This document shows, in pieces, positions 12,369-23,366 of a stretch of 64,000 nucleotides of DNA (the first letter of the stretch is position 1; the number at the start of each line of letters is the position of its first letter). Both the position numbers and the translations under genes were made by a program. Source of the DNA: Brachionus rotundiformis (lineage: Eukaryota; Rotifera; Eurotatoria; Ploima; Brachionidae); contig JAESIW010000138.1 in assembly GCA_016802295.1 (NCBI GenBank), positions 3,888,592 through 3,952,591 on the forward strand. Direction: 5' to 3'. The notes below the pieces were generated by a model. That model made no database searches, was not told where the DNA came from, and worked only from the letters and a program-made list of their open reading frames with translations.

Positions 12369-15300
12369 TTAATTTAAATCCATTGAGTTTTCAAGTGATT
12401 TCTGAACCATTTTAACACCTTTGATGCACCTTTTTCTCATTTCGATATTTTTTGACTTTTCTATGGTCAATTGAACCTGGAACACTTCCTCCCATGCCTT
12501 CTTGAAGCAATTTATAAACTCATTCCGTTCGTTTCTATCAACAAAATACACAAACCAATATCTGGTTTTTGTCGAATCTATATCATCGTGCTAAATGAGA
12601 TATAAGCAATGATTTTAAAAAAATAATTTTATTATATTACCAAGATACAATAGAATGGGTTATCATTATCGAATGAGACTCGGTTGATTTCTTCTAGTTT
12701 GATTGATTCCAGCAAACGATAGAATCCAGTAACCAAGTCCTCATGGCAAAAGTACAACATTTTACTAGTCGTAACAGCACAGCATGGAAGACATGATAAA
12801 CTTGGCACGTCTGTAGACTGATAGTTCTAAAAAAATAATTTTTTAAATCGAAAATAAAACAAAATAAAAATCTAAATGATTGATTAAAGAGCTTGCTGAA
12901 TCAGCCTTACCTTTATTTCGTCCTTTTTTTTGAATATATAAGATAATAGTAATAAATGGTATTTTGTATTTAAGATGGAAAAAAAAAACAAAACTTACAC
13001 CGAGGGAAATTAAATTGCAAAAGCTCTGAATCCACTCGCTCACTTCTTCTTCGTCTTTGGCAGATAGATAAAGGTGTAATTTGGCAAAAATAAGTTCGAT
13101 AGTGTAAGGACGTGACATATTGTTGCATTTACGACACCCTGAAAAGTCTTCACCACTTAAAAAATGTCTCATTTAAATGCTAAAATTAACAATGCCTAAA
13201 AATTTTACTCTAGTTTTATGACTCTTAGAGGTCGTTTGTCACCTTGCGTTTTGTATTTAGTCAAAACATCATTTCTAACAAAAGAAACAAAAAAATTTAA
13301 ATTTATTAATCAAGTTGAGCCAAATAATTTTTTTTAAGATAAAATTTTTTTATAGATAAATAGATCAAATTTTGAAATTATCAGTAATTTGCCAAATATT
13401 TTATAAATATTTTGACTAATGGATGATATACTTTGAAAATAAAATTTTATTTTTTGCCGTTAATTTATTTCTATCAGCATTTGATAATTTTATTATCATT
13501 TAAAAAGTTTTTAAAAATTCTTGTCTAATTTTATTAGATTTGCATTGAAATTTTAGTCATGGGAAAATATTGCAGACTTTCCAACTTCAGATCCATCGAA
13601 TCCAGATAGAATTTAATATGTTCAAAACCGGCAACTTTTGAATATGCTTCTCTGAGTGAAATTCATTGAACTTAATTTAACCTAATCAAGCTTCTTTAAA
13701 AAATTTCTGTGATGGTCGATGAAACTGAAATTTGCCAAGCAACAAAAAAAAGAGATACACCAAAAAAGAATAGAACTAATTTTTTGTATTTTCTCTGTTT
13801 TTCTAATTTTTTTTGTAAAAAAAATATAATTTCCTGTTTAAAAAATAATCAGCTGATTAAAAGAAAATCTCCTATTTTTTGAAGACCAATAATTTTAATT
13901 TAATTAAATTAATTTATTAGCAAAAGTTTTGTATTTAACTTTTTTGAAAATTGATAAAAGCACAAAAATCTTACTTTAAGACAAAATAAGCTTTTTTCCA
14001 TTCTACGGACGAATTCGAACCAGATGTTTTTATGAAATAATATAAATAGCCTTCTTTATGAATTATATGATTGTTTGCCGATGCTTGATCTTCCCAAAAC
14101 ACCAATGAGTACCCATTTATCTCAATATCTTGTGGCTTTAATATTTTATAATAATTTTGTAATAAATTTTTTAACTTTGTAAATTACTTGTGCACTTTCT
14201 ACACTTGAGAGAAATTTTTTTAAAGCTAATTTTTGCTGAGTTGCTTCATGGAATACTGGAACTTTGGTAAACTTTAAAAATTTGTCTTGCGCTCTAGATG
14301 TTTGTAAATTTTCCAATAAATTACTTGAATCAAATAAGAAATAAAGAAAAGCAAACATTTTAGGATATTACTTGGTCAAAATGCGTGAAGCTGTGGTAAC
14401 CCACAAACTAGATCGCTTATTAAAACAAACAAAGTGAATGGACTGATCACCTAGAGATACTTCTATATAATCAATCTGATCATGGCTCATAAACAATTCT
14501 TTTTCATATTTAATTGCATTTTGTACATTAATCTCGCTCTGTAATTCGTTTGACTGCTGGTTTTTCAAGACATAAATACCATAAGTGGTAATCAAGATAT
14601 AAATAGAGTCTATTTCGCCTTGACTGTGTCCCCGAGTACACTGATATAATTTTACTATGTCTTCGTTTGAACCATTCTGCAAAATTTCCAATGATAGTAA
14701 AAGTTTGGTATTGTTGTCAACTCTTCAATTTAAAATTAATTTTAGTTTTTAATTTTGTGAATAAAATATTAACCTAATGTCTTGTCTTAAATCATCCATA
14801 CAATTGGTATCATCAAGATAGTTATTTTCGTTTTCTATTTTAGAGTCTACTGAGAAGTGGTCTTTTTCATCCTTGGAATTGCTTCTGGTTTCGTCAAAGT
14901 TTGTGTTGTTGGTGTGCAGTGACGACAATGAAGAAGAAAAAAACAAAACATTTCTATTTTCTTTGTCTTTTTCACTTGAGTCATTCGACTCGGCAAACTC
15001 GATTGACTTAGTGGCTGAATCGTCATAAACACTTTGCAATTTGCTCTCATTATCGACTTCAGTGGACATTTCTGGTTCAACTTCATTGCTTTGGTAGAAT
15101 TTTTCATAATTTTGGTACACATCGCTCATGTCCTTAACAAAAGCATCCATGTTCATGGTCGCATTTTCGATTATTTTCGAATAAGTCTCTATATGCTCAA
15201 TTTTAGAGTCAAACTGACTGCTTGCCGTAAGCGAGCGAGCAGCTAAATCATTTGGCACATAAGATTTAGATATAACTTTTTCGTTAGTTTTTTTCTCAAG

Positions 15301-16331
15301 CATTTTACTATTTTCTTTCCTCAATTTATCTATTTCACTGTCAATCTGTTCACTAGAAGATATTTCATCATTGGATAATGTATCCATATTCACTTCCTTT
15401 TTATGTTTTTTTTTTATTTTAACCTTTGGCTTAACAATGATTTTCTCCGAATTATCCTCACTGATGGATATATTATTTGCAGGACGACTCTTTGTTCTTT
15501 CTTTAGGAGGAGATTGACTCAGATTAATAGAAACTTCCATCAAAGACTTGTTCAAATCGACCATTTTTTGTGTCAGTGAATAGGTGGGAGAGTTTAAAAT
15601 CTGGTCAATTACTTGTCTTTTGAGTTTTAGATGAGATGGCCAACAAGAATGATCCAAATATGGCACATCACTGAACAATTTGAATTCAACATTTTCCAAG
15701 CCTGACACCAAAGTCACCAAAACAGACAAAGACTAATAATTTTTAAAAATTAAATCATATAATTTATTCAAATTATTTAGGCTACTTGTTCATCGGAAAC
15801 AAGAGAAACACCGGGTGAATAAAATTTTGAAACTAATTTTTTATTATCTGAAAAGCATCTTAAATAGCTTTCCATCAAATTTTCATTGAGTGCATGATAG
15901 ATCCAAGCCCTTCCTCTACCAATGCTAGTGTTAACATTTAACAATTTTTTAAGCTCTTTCAGCACATCTTTATGGGTAAATTCGAGCACCACTTTCCAGT
16001 ATCCTTCATCTCGATTTCGTAATCCTAAAAGAAATACGTAATCGAATTGCTGACAAAGCTCATGCACTTGGTAATCGCTGTTGGTCATTTTCTTATCCTT
16101 ACCCTCTTTCTCTAAGAAAGACTTTTGTACTAATTGAATGGCTTGGGACAAATCATTGAAAATATTATTAGAAATGGATACAAAAGATTGAGGTGCACTG
16201 TAAACTGCTTGTTCCAATTTAGATGAGAGGTTGATTGAACTCGAGCGCACTGATTTTACTTCTTGGCTCATCGTTTTCGAGTCCGTGAACGAGGCAGCAC
16301 GATGAGGTTTTACATCTAGATTGGCTTGCAT
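12369..16331 (-). CDS. PLEKHM2: PLEKHM2 (SKIP) homologue, RUN and PH domain protein
   Basis: About nine exons on the minus strand. The first readable exon (15786-16331) carries the RUN domain, with LLGLRNRDEGYWKVVLEFTH and GRGRAWIYHALNENLMESYLR; the next starts VTLVSGLENVEFKLFSDVPYLD, the conserved PLEKHM2 block after RUN. A long Ser/Asp/Glu/Lys-rich disordered linker follows. The middle conserved domain starts RVDNNTKLLLSLEIL, and the C-terminal PH domain begins HKEGYLYYF, includes SGCRKCNNMSRPYTIEL and YLSAKDEEEVSEWIQSFCN, then LSCLPCCAVTTSKMLYFCHEDL. It ends MVQKSLENSMDLN. SKIP links Arl8 on lysosomes to kinesin-1 for outward transport. Start uncertain: ATG at 16331 or 16271, or an upstream exon beyond an acceptor just before 16336. 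Confidence 0.88.
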
Positions 16332-17365
16332 CAATTGTCTTAAAAAACAGCACCAATGTTTAGACAAAAATATATCGAGATAATTTATGTTTATTAATAA
16401 TAAAAATATTAATCACATGAAATTGTTTAGTTTGTTTTTACAACGATCCCTTAGTATAATTATTTCAAGGGACCAAAAATATTAAGGCTTTTTCGCAATT
16501 TGTCTGTCTTATGTTCTATTTATGCATTTGATTAAAAATTTTATAAAAAAATTAATTTTTTATTTGAAAATAAATTACGTATTATGTAATAATATGAAGT
16601 TTAAAATAAATTTTCAAAATTATTTCAAAAAAATTCAAAATTAAATTAACCTAAAAATTGAATGCTTTGTTCAACAGATTTGACAAAATCTTTTTAATTA
16701 TTTAAGTATCTATTTTTCTTTATTTTTTGCTCAATTGAAGTAATCGTTTAAGTATTTATTTGTAAGAAAAATAATTAATTGAATATTTAGAATTTGCTTT
16801 AATCCATATCTTTAAAAATAGAAACTTTTATCCTTAATGAATTAAAGGACTAATTTTTAGTTGATTAAAATATTATTCACCTGAATTAACGAACGTGTAA
16901 CCAAAAACGATCAACAAAAAATCAATTTATATATTGAATTATAATTATCAAAAATTTAAAAACATTTTTTTAATCGTTTGGAAAAAAATTGTATTTTTAA
17001 TTATTATTATTATTAAGATTAATTAATCGATTTGATTAATAATGACGCAACATTATTAGATAAATTTTTTTAAAAATATATCCAGTCGGATTTCTTAATT
17101 TATTTTATCTAATCAAAAAGAATTTAGATTTTTTTTGTAGGACTCTTTGAATTTTCATTAATAAATTGTTAAATAGCCCCAAAATAAAGCATTTTATTTA
17201 TATTTTTATCAATTATTTCTATATATGATATTATAATCATATAACTGATAACAAATAATTGTAAAGAATTACACTTAAAGCACTTAAAGCTTGATAATAA
17301 CTTTTAGTTTATCATATTTTTAAGTGACTTTCTAAAAAATCTACCAATTTTCAAATTCAAAGATA
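16332..17365. other. Divergent intergenic region (PLEKHM2 / innexin promoters)
   Basis: About 1 kb of A/T-rich DNA between two divergently transcribed genes, so it should hold both promoters. No TATA box or conserved element could be singled out against the background composition. Confidence 0.4.
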
Positions 17366-18781
17366 ATGGATAAAATAATAGAAGCTTATCAATTGGCAAA
17401 AAATAATGCTATTCGCGGAGACTTTATTGATAAAATTCACAGTAAATACTCAATAGTTGTTATATTTGTTTCAATAGCTGTCCTTCTTATTCGTTTGGGA
17501 AATGGTTATGGCATAAATTGCTGGCTTCCAACACATTTAAGTGACAGTCAAGTAGACTATACCCATCAAATTTGTTGGATAAACAATACCTACTACTATC
17601 CGAATGTCAAAGACGCAGATTTGTTCTCTCAAAATGATAAATATATCATACAATATTATCAATTTATTCTTTTCATTCTATTTGGACAAGCCCTTTTATT
17701 TATGGTGCCAGATTTTATTTGGAAAATATTGTCTTCTCATTCTGGAGGATATGTGAAAAAGCTCTTAGATCAACTAAAAAAATCAAATGTTTTTAAAGAA
17801 TCTGTCAAAAATACACCTAAAACAGTCGGTTTATTGCGTACGATGTCGAGAGAGACCGAAATGGAGCCCCTTATAGTCAACAATGACTTAAAAGAATCTT
17901 TTAAGGCTAATTTCAATTCTTTAGTTCATCAAGAAAATGAGAAAAAAACACCAGGTGATAATGAAAAATTTAATTCCAAAAAAGAATTGAATGACAGTGG
18001 TACTTATCCAACTAGTAATTTTAGATACAAGATGAAAAAAATTTTAAAGAAGACCCTCAGTCGAAAAAATAAAATTACCAATTTTATGAAGCCAAAGGAA
18101 GGTTTGAAAAATTTAACCAAACATTATATAATTTTAAAGTTTTTAAATTTGTTAAATATAATTTTTCAAATATTTGTGTTACATTTGATATTTGGTCAAC
18201 GATTTTATTCATATGGAATTGATTTTTTTGTTTCCTTATGGCAAAACAGAAATCCATACAATTTAACAACGCAGTTTCCCATTAAAACTATATGTGACTT
18301 TTTCGTTCATAATAATTTGAATAAGATTTATTGGTACTCGGTCGAGTGTCTATTGTCAATTAATATTTTAATCGAAAAAATTTTTGTTGTCTTCTGGTTT
18401 TGGTATGTGTTCCTTTTAGTGCTTACGATGTTTAATATTTTAGCATGGAGCTACGAACTGATGTATTCAGAAAAAGTTAATTTCTTATACAAATACTTGA
18501 ATATCAGAAAAAATATGATTCAGCCTATCTATTCAAATTCGGATTTTCTCAAGACTCAAGTTGCTTTTAAAGACTTAAAGCATCAGGTGGGAAATTTTTA
18601 TACATTTTATTTGAAAACTGATGGAGTGCTAATGCTTCATTTGGTAAAAAATGTGGCCGGAAATGTGATATTTATAGATTTGTTGCACGAATTGTGGATT
18701 GATTATTTAATCAAATATAATTTAATAGAAATTGAAAATGGTGATTATTATAAAAAAGAGGAACTAGAGAATGAACAATAA
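17366..18781 (+). CDS. Innexin gap-junction protein
   Basis: Intronless, 471 residues. Innexins form invertebrate gap junctions and hemichannels. Four membrane helices are visible: YSIVVIFVSIAVLLIRLG (about 28-45), YYQFILFILFGQALLFMVPD (about 95-115), LKFLNLLNIIFQIFVLHLIF (about 250-272) and VVFWFWYVFLLVLTMFNILA (about 345-365). Family signatures are present: the YYQ-xx-x-FxLFxQALLF motif before helix 2, extracellular loop 1 with two Cys (INCWLP and QICWI), and loop 2 with TICDFFV and YSVECLLSINILIEKIF. The cytoplasmic loop is long and Lys/Ser-rich (about 120-245). The start ATG gives the usual short N-terminus. Which paralogue is unknown. Confidence 0.95.
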   Translation: MDKIIEAYQLAKNNAIRGDFIDKIHSKYSIVVIFVSIAVLLIRLGNGYGINCWLPTHLSDSQVDYTHQICWINNTYYYPNVKDADLFSQNDKYIIQYYQFILFILFGQALLFMVPDFIWKILSSHSGGYVKKLLDQLKKSNVFKESVKNTPKTVGLLRTMSRETEMEPLIVNNDLKESFKANFNSLVHQENEKKTPGDNEKFNSKKELNDSGTYPTSNFRYKMKKILKKTLSRKNKITNFMKPKEGLKNLTKHYIILKFLNLLNIIFQIFVLHLIFGQRFYSYGIDFFVSLWQNRNPYNLTTQFPIKTICDFFVHNNLNKIYWYSVECLLSINILIEKIFVVFWFWYVFLLVLTMFNILAWSYELMYSEKVNFLYKYLNIRKNMIQPIYSNSDFLKTQVAFKDLKHQVGNFYTFYLKTDGVLMLHLVKNVAGNVIFIDLLHELWIDYLIKYNLIEIENGDYYKKEELENEQ

Positions 18782-18847
18782 TATTGTCAACAATAAATTT
18801 TTATTAACTTTTTTTAATCAACTTATTTGTTAGACTAGATCATGGTG

Positions 18848-19130
18848 TTCTGAAGTTTCTTTCAATTCGATTATTTCAATTCAGAAAAAACTTGAATAAT
18901 TTTTTTACCTTAAGTAATAATTTAGTTCTGTAAATTTCCGCACAAACTCTACAATTGCGTAGTATATTAGAATACTTATTACTCTGTATAGTTTGTGCAG
19001 AAATTTATTTTCAGATCAAGCAAAGTTGCTTAAAGATTAGTAATTTTACAAAACTAAATTAATCCTTAATATTAAAATGCTATTCAAGTTTTTCTGAATT
19101 GAAGCGATCAAATTGAAAGGAACTTCACAG
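18848..19130. repeat. 283-bp fold-back (inverted repeat) element
   Basis: The left arm (18848-18954) and the reverse complement of the right arm (18984-19130) align along most of their length with small indels. The strongest block is GAAGTTTCTTTCAATT... TTCAATTCAGAAAAA versus its partner; the inner ends share GCACAAACT. The single-strand loop is about 30 nt. Transcribed, it would make a long imperfect hairpin. Likely a MITE or fold-back transposon. Confidence 0.8.
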
Positions 19131-20468
19131 CCCCTTAGATAAGAGAAATGCATATTTTAGAATTTTACCAATCTTAAATGAGTAAAAAGATTATTTGAAA
19201 TTGTATTTTTACAAAAAAAAATATAATTATAATTAAATATACTATATAATAATTATCAAGTAATTTAAAATATCAAAAATAGAAAAGAAAATCAAAATTA
19301 TCAAAGTCAAATGTGTAATATTTCCATGATTAGAGTTTCTAAACTCTTTCAGCCCTCCGAGTGCGCCATTAGGACTTGTTGGTAGCTTCAAGAAACTTGA
19401 TTTAAATCATTTCAATTGTCAGTTTCTTTATCAAGTGCTTAGTGGAATTTAAAATCCAAAGTTAGAGCTTTGCAATAGTGTTGGGTACGTTCAGAGCTAA
19501 CCTGTCCAATTAAAGGAGAGTTTCTCGCGGTACTTGGTCGTTAATTTTAGCGGGATACTTTTCGCCCCTTTTAAAATTAAACGGGCGTTTGGCGCCTCAG
19601 ATTTTTAGGAAAAAAATATTTCATTAAAATTTTAATTAATAATTTAATAAAAGTTAATTAATAAGATTTAAAGAAAAATTTTTGAATAATAACTTTATAA
19701 GTCAACATTATGACCGTGTTTCACAGACAGTAAAAAAAATTCATTTTTTATTTTTTAATTAAAATTTACTAAAATAAAAAACTTTAAAAAATACTACAAC
19801 ATAATACAGCATACTTGGTAGCATCTTTTTTGCCATAAATAAAAACTTTATTTTCTTTTTTTTTAGGTAAACAAAATCAATAATCAGTTTAAGTTTTATT
19901 GATGCTTTACTTTTTCTTTTTATCTTCATCAGAAAAATTATTCAATGATATATATAGTAGAAATAAAACGTTTTATATGTTTTTGGTTTTCCTTAACACT
20001 AGAAGCACCAGAAAAGTCATTTTGACTTCTTTTGGGAATTTTGAAGGCATATAAGTAATGAAGGGATAATAATTTTTCCATCTTTATCTGCTTTTTTCAA
20101 CTGTCGGTTGATTTTTTATTTACAATTTAAAAATTGATCAAATTTATCGGTGCTATTATCTTCATTTTTTATTTTATATCAAAGGAAAATAAATAATATT
20201 AGAAAAAATTATTCTATTAAAATTCGTATCCTCCACATGTATTGTCATATATTTTCCAGCTAAATATTTTTGAACTAATCCATAAAACATGTATTTCATT
20301 ATCAAGGGTTTTATTCTTTTGAATCTAATTTTTTAGAAAAAGGAGGCAAAATTGCTAATTAATTTAACATTTAATAAAATATATTTCAATGGTGCTAAAA
20401 TAATAGTTAATAATAAAAAATATTTTTATCAATAAATAAAATTTAAATTTTATTTGCAACATTGCAAT

Positions 20469-20490
20469 ATAATAATAATAATAATAATAA
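20469..20490. repeat. ATA trinucleotide microsatellite
   Basis: About eight uninterrupted ATA/AAT units, roughly 200 nt upstream of the carbonic-anhydrase-like gene. Confidence 0.85.
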
Positions 20491-20686
20491 TTTCATTTCA
20501 TGAAGCATAAATTTATAACTCATTAATAGTTTCAGAAAGCCATTTACGCTTTCAGATCCAGCTAGTTCTTTAAGAGTGTTTACTTAAAATACTGGTTTTT
20601 ATAAAAATAAATTTTTATTCATTTTTAAAATAATAATAGCAAAACAGATTTAGAAAAACATTATTTATAGTTTAATTTAGAACCAA

Positions 20687-21571
20687 ATGGCGGTTGTTCA
20701 TAAAGGAATGGGTAAAATTGTAGAGGGTATCTTGCGGTACCAAAAAACCATCAAAGCCGAAATATTGCCTATATTTAGAGAAATATTGGACAAACCTGCT
20801 CCTAAGATGGCAATTGTCACTGGCATTGACAGCCGAATAGTGGCATCTCGTCTTCTTCAAGCTCAACCAGGAACTTTTTTTCTTATCCGTTCGCCTGGCG
20901 GTTTTATCCCAAAATTTGAGTCTCTTGAAACAAGTGTGGCCAGTGGCACTCCAGCTGCTCTTGAGCTTGCATGTGTAAACAACAGTGCCAACACCATAGT
21001 GGTTTTAGGACATTCTGATTCAAGAGTTTGAAAACAATTTTAAAAATTAAGTTATACCTTAATTTTTTCATTTTTAAGCCCATAAATATGCTTTATGATA
21101 TGAAAGATAATTTGGATTATCATGCATCAAACAATCCGAGCGCTTTAAAAAGTTGGTTAATATTGAATGGAAGAGATACTGTTGCCAAATTTAAACAATT
21201 CGAAAGTAATGGCTTCAATAAATGCTTGAATTTTTCAGAGGGACACTCAAATCAATTTGAAGCATTTATTGACCCGGATAACCAATTTAGTCCAAGAGAT
21301 AAATTTTCCATGGTAATTTTTAATATAATGATCTATTTTATTGTAATTTTACTAATTTTTTTAGATTAATACTTTAGAACAATTGAAAAATGTTAACAAT
21401 TATAATTTTTTAAAAGATAAAATAGCTAAAAATTTGCTAAGAGGCTATGCTTTGTGGACCGATACAAGAACGAATGATGTTTATATGTTTAGCTATAAAG
21501 AGAAAAGGTTTATTAAAATCGATGAACATACTTATAATGATTTATATAAAGAGTGTGACACTGTTCAATAA
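20687..21571 (+). CDS. Beta-carbonic-anhydrase-like protein lacking two zinc ligands
   Basis: Three exons (20687-21025, 21079-21312, 21365-21571) give 259 residues, the usual length of animal mitochondrial beta-carbonic anhydrases, with the same family blocks throughout: GKIVEGILRYQKTI, the substrate region, TPAALELAC, INMLYDMKDN, and the C-terminal INTLEQLKN and YALWTDTRTNDVYMFS. Beta-CAs bind zinc through Cys-His-Cys. Here the first Cys of the C-x-D-S-R motif is Gly46 (IVTGIDSR) and the second of GHSDC is Ser112 (GHSDSR); His109, Asp48 and Arg50 remain. The RNAGN block is also altered (IRSPGG). It is otherwise intact and spliceable, so it looks like a conserved non-enzymatic relative and not a dead gene, though loss of function cannot be excluded. 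A splice-acceptor-like AG lies 7 nt before the ATG. Confidence 0.9.
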
Positions 21572-23366
21572 AATTGCTCAGATTATTGCTTGGATAAATT
21601 TAGATTTTTTAGAACATATAAATTTAGATAAAATTTTAGTATTTTAATTCGAGTATTATAATAAATAGTTTAAAATTTAAATCTTATTCTTCATTAAAAC
21701 TTTAAATAACATTTTGAGTTTTTTATGTTATTAAAAATTTTAAATGAAAATCTACACACTTTTAATCAAATTTTTTTATTATTAAAGATTAAAAATAGTA
21801 TCAAATCATTTTAGATTTCTATAATGATATTCAACCATGTAGGCCTTCAATTCTTCGCAGCATTTTTTCTATCCATGGTAATTTTCGTATGACAAGATGT
21901 ACATTTTGCTAAATACATTGAATGCATTTGTCGGATTATAATCTAAATTTCAAATATGATCGTGCGTAGGAAATTAGATTTATCTTTTATTCCCTGAATT
22001 AGGTTTATTTTAAGGATTACACAATTGTGAACATTTGCAAACAGTTTTTAAAGTTGAGCTTATCGTCAAATGCCAAGGAAAGTTGGAATAGGGTCCAGTA
22101 GAACCATGTGTTTCCCAATATAGATAGCAAAAGCTTATATTTTTGTTTAAACTAGAGATCAATTGATCTGTGCATGCTGTAGTAAAAACTTGGCAACAAA
22201 AATTTTGCTTGTTTTAATAGCAAAGCCCCATTTGATATTGGCAATGTCGCTATAGGAGCTACCTTGAAAACTTCCAGTTGAGATTTCGATTTCCATCCTA
22301 ACACTTAGGAGATAAGTGTCGAGAAAATATTTTGTATGATAGGTCAATCGAACTTGTTTTGATTGTTGATCAACAAAATCTGCTAAAAGTTTGGTATAAT
22401 TATTATTAAAAGAAGATATTAAACTTTTTATTTATATAAAATCAATTTTTTTAAAATAAAATTCTAATCAATGTTTGGTATTTTATTTAAAAATTGGTGT
22501 TTCGCGAATAACTTTTAGCTAAGTCTATTTTTTGTGGATTTTGAATTGTTAGGTAATTTTAACATATTTTTTAGATAAAGACAAAATGCTATTAGTGTTG
22601 AAAAGAGTTACCAAGCAAGCGTGCAGAGAGCCATATCTTTACAAATGCTCTGCCCGCTTAGGTCATTAACTCAAACTCAGTCAATCAATTCAAGAATCAC
22701 TACGATGCCTTCATGCCCGGTCGGAAGTAATAGATGGTAGGTTGTATCCGCAAGTTTGCTTGCCGTAGCTCTTTATTATTATTATTTTTAAGTTCATATA
22801 TTAATTTTATAAATGATATTTCGTAAATTTTCATATTTTGAATTTTTTTGTTTTAAGGTTAAAAATAAACAAGTATCTTATTTTTCCCAAAAACCAAAAT
22901 AAATTAATATAAAGACTATTTTGATTTAATTTTGATTTCTTTGAGTATTTTTATTTATTAAACGACATACAGCTAAAAAAAATTAATTTAGATAATCTTT
23001 AAAATTAGATTATAAAGTTAATCGAATAAATTCTAAATGAAAATATTTCTAGAATTATCTGAAAGTTATTAAAATTATCAGAAATATATTTTTTTGGTAA
23101 ACAAAACTGCATCAAAAATTGTCTTGATGAAATTTCTTGAATTTTCTACTTGATTCAAATTCTTATTTAAATACATAGAAAGCTCTTAAATTTAAAAAGC
23201 AAATTTACTCATTATTATAATTAAAATTACTTACTAGTATCGTTAGTTATCCCAACAAACCATTCGAGAATATTCTCGAATATTTTAAAAATAAAACTTA
23301 AAATTAATTTAACTTAAAAATTAGCTAACATCGTGTTATAATTTATTTGTTTAGAGTCAAAAAAAA
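21572..23366. other. Intergenic region with LINE-tail-like sequence
   Basis: No intact gene. Positions about 22590-22790 are less A/T-rich and end in a TTA/ATT simple repeat, resembling a LINE 3' untranslated tail. Around 22100-22400 the minus strand keeps a 62-codon open stretch of no recognisable family. The remainder is low-complexity DNA. Confidence 0.4.

Larger units (their letters stand above)
18782..20686. other. Intergenic region rich in repeats
   Basis: A 1.9-kb spacer with no gene. It holds a 283-bp fold-back element, a less A/T-rich block at about 19320-19600 containing a TAGTGTTGGGTACG motif (19476) like the ends of the hAT-like repeats elsewhere in the window, a TTAACACTAGAAGCACC motif at 19993 like the piggyBac-type ends near 54 kb, and an ATA trinucleotide run at about 20469-20490. 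Confidence 0.55.

Noticed and set aside
15034..15246. Plus-strand ORF within PLEKHM2
   Set aside because: Lies opposite the disordered linker coding region and has no recognisable feature.
22159..22347. 62-codon minus-strand ORF
   Set aside because: No family recognised, no splice context, and it is the length expected by chance; kept only as part of the intergenic note.
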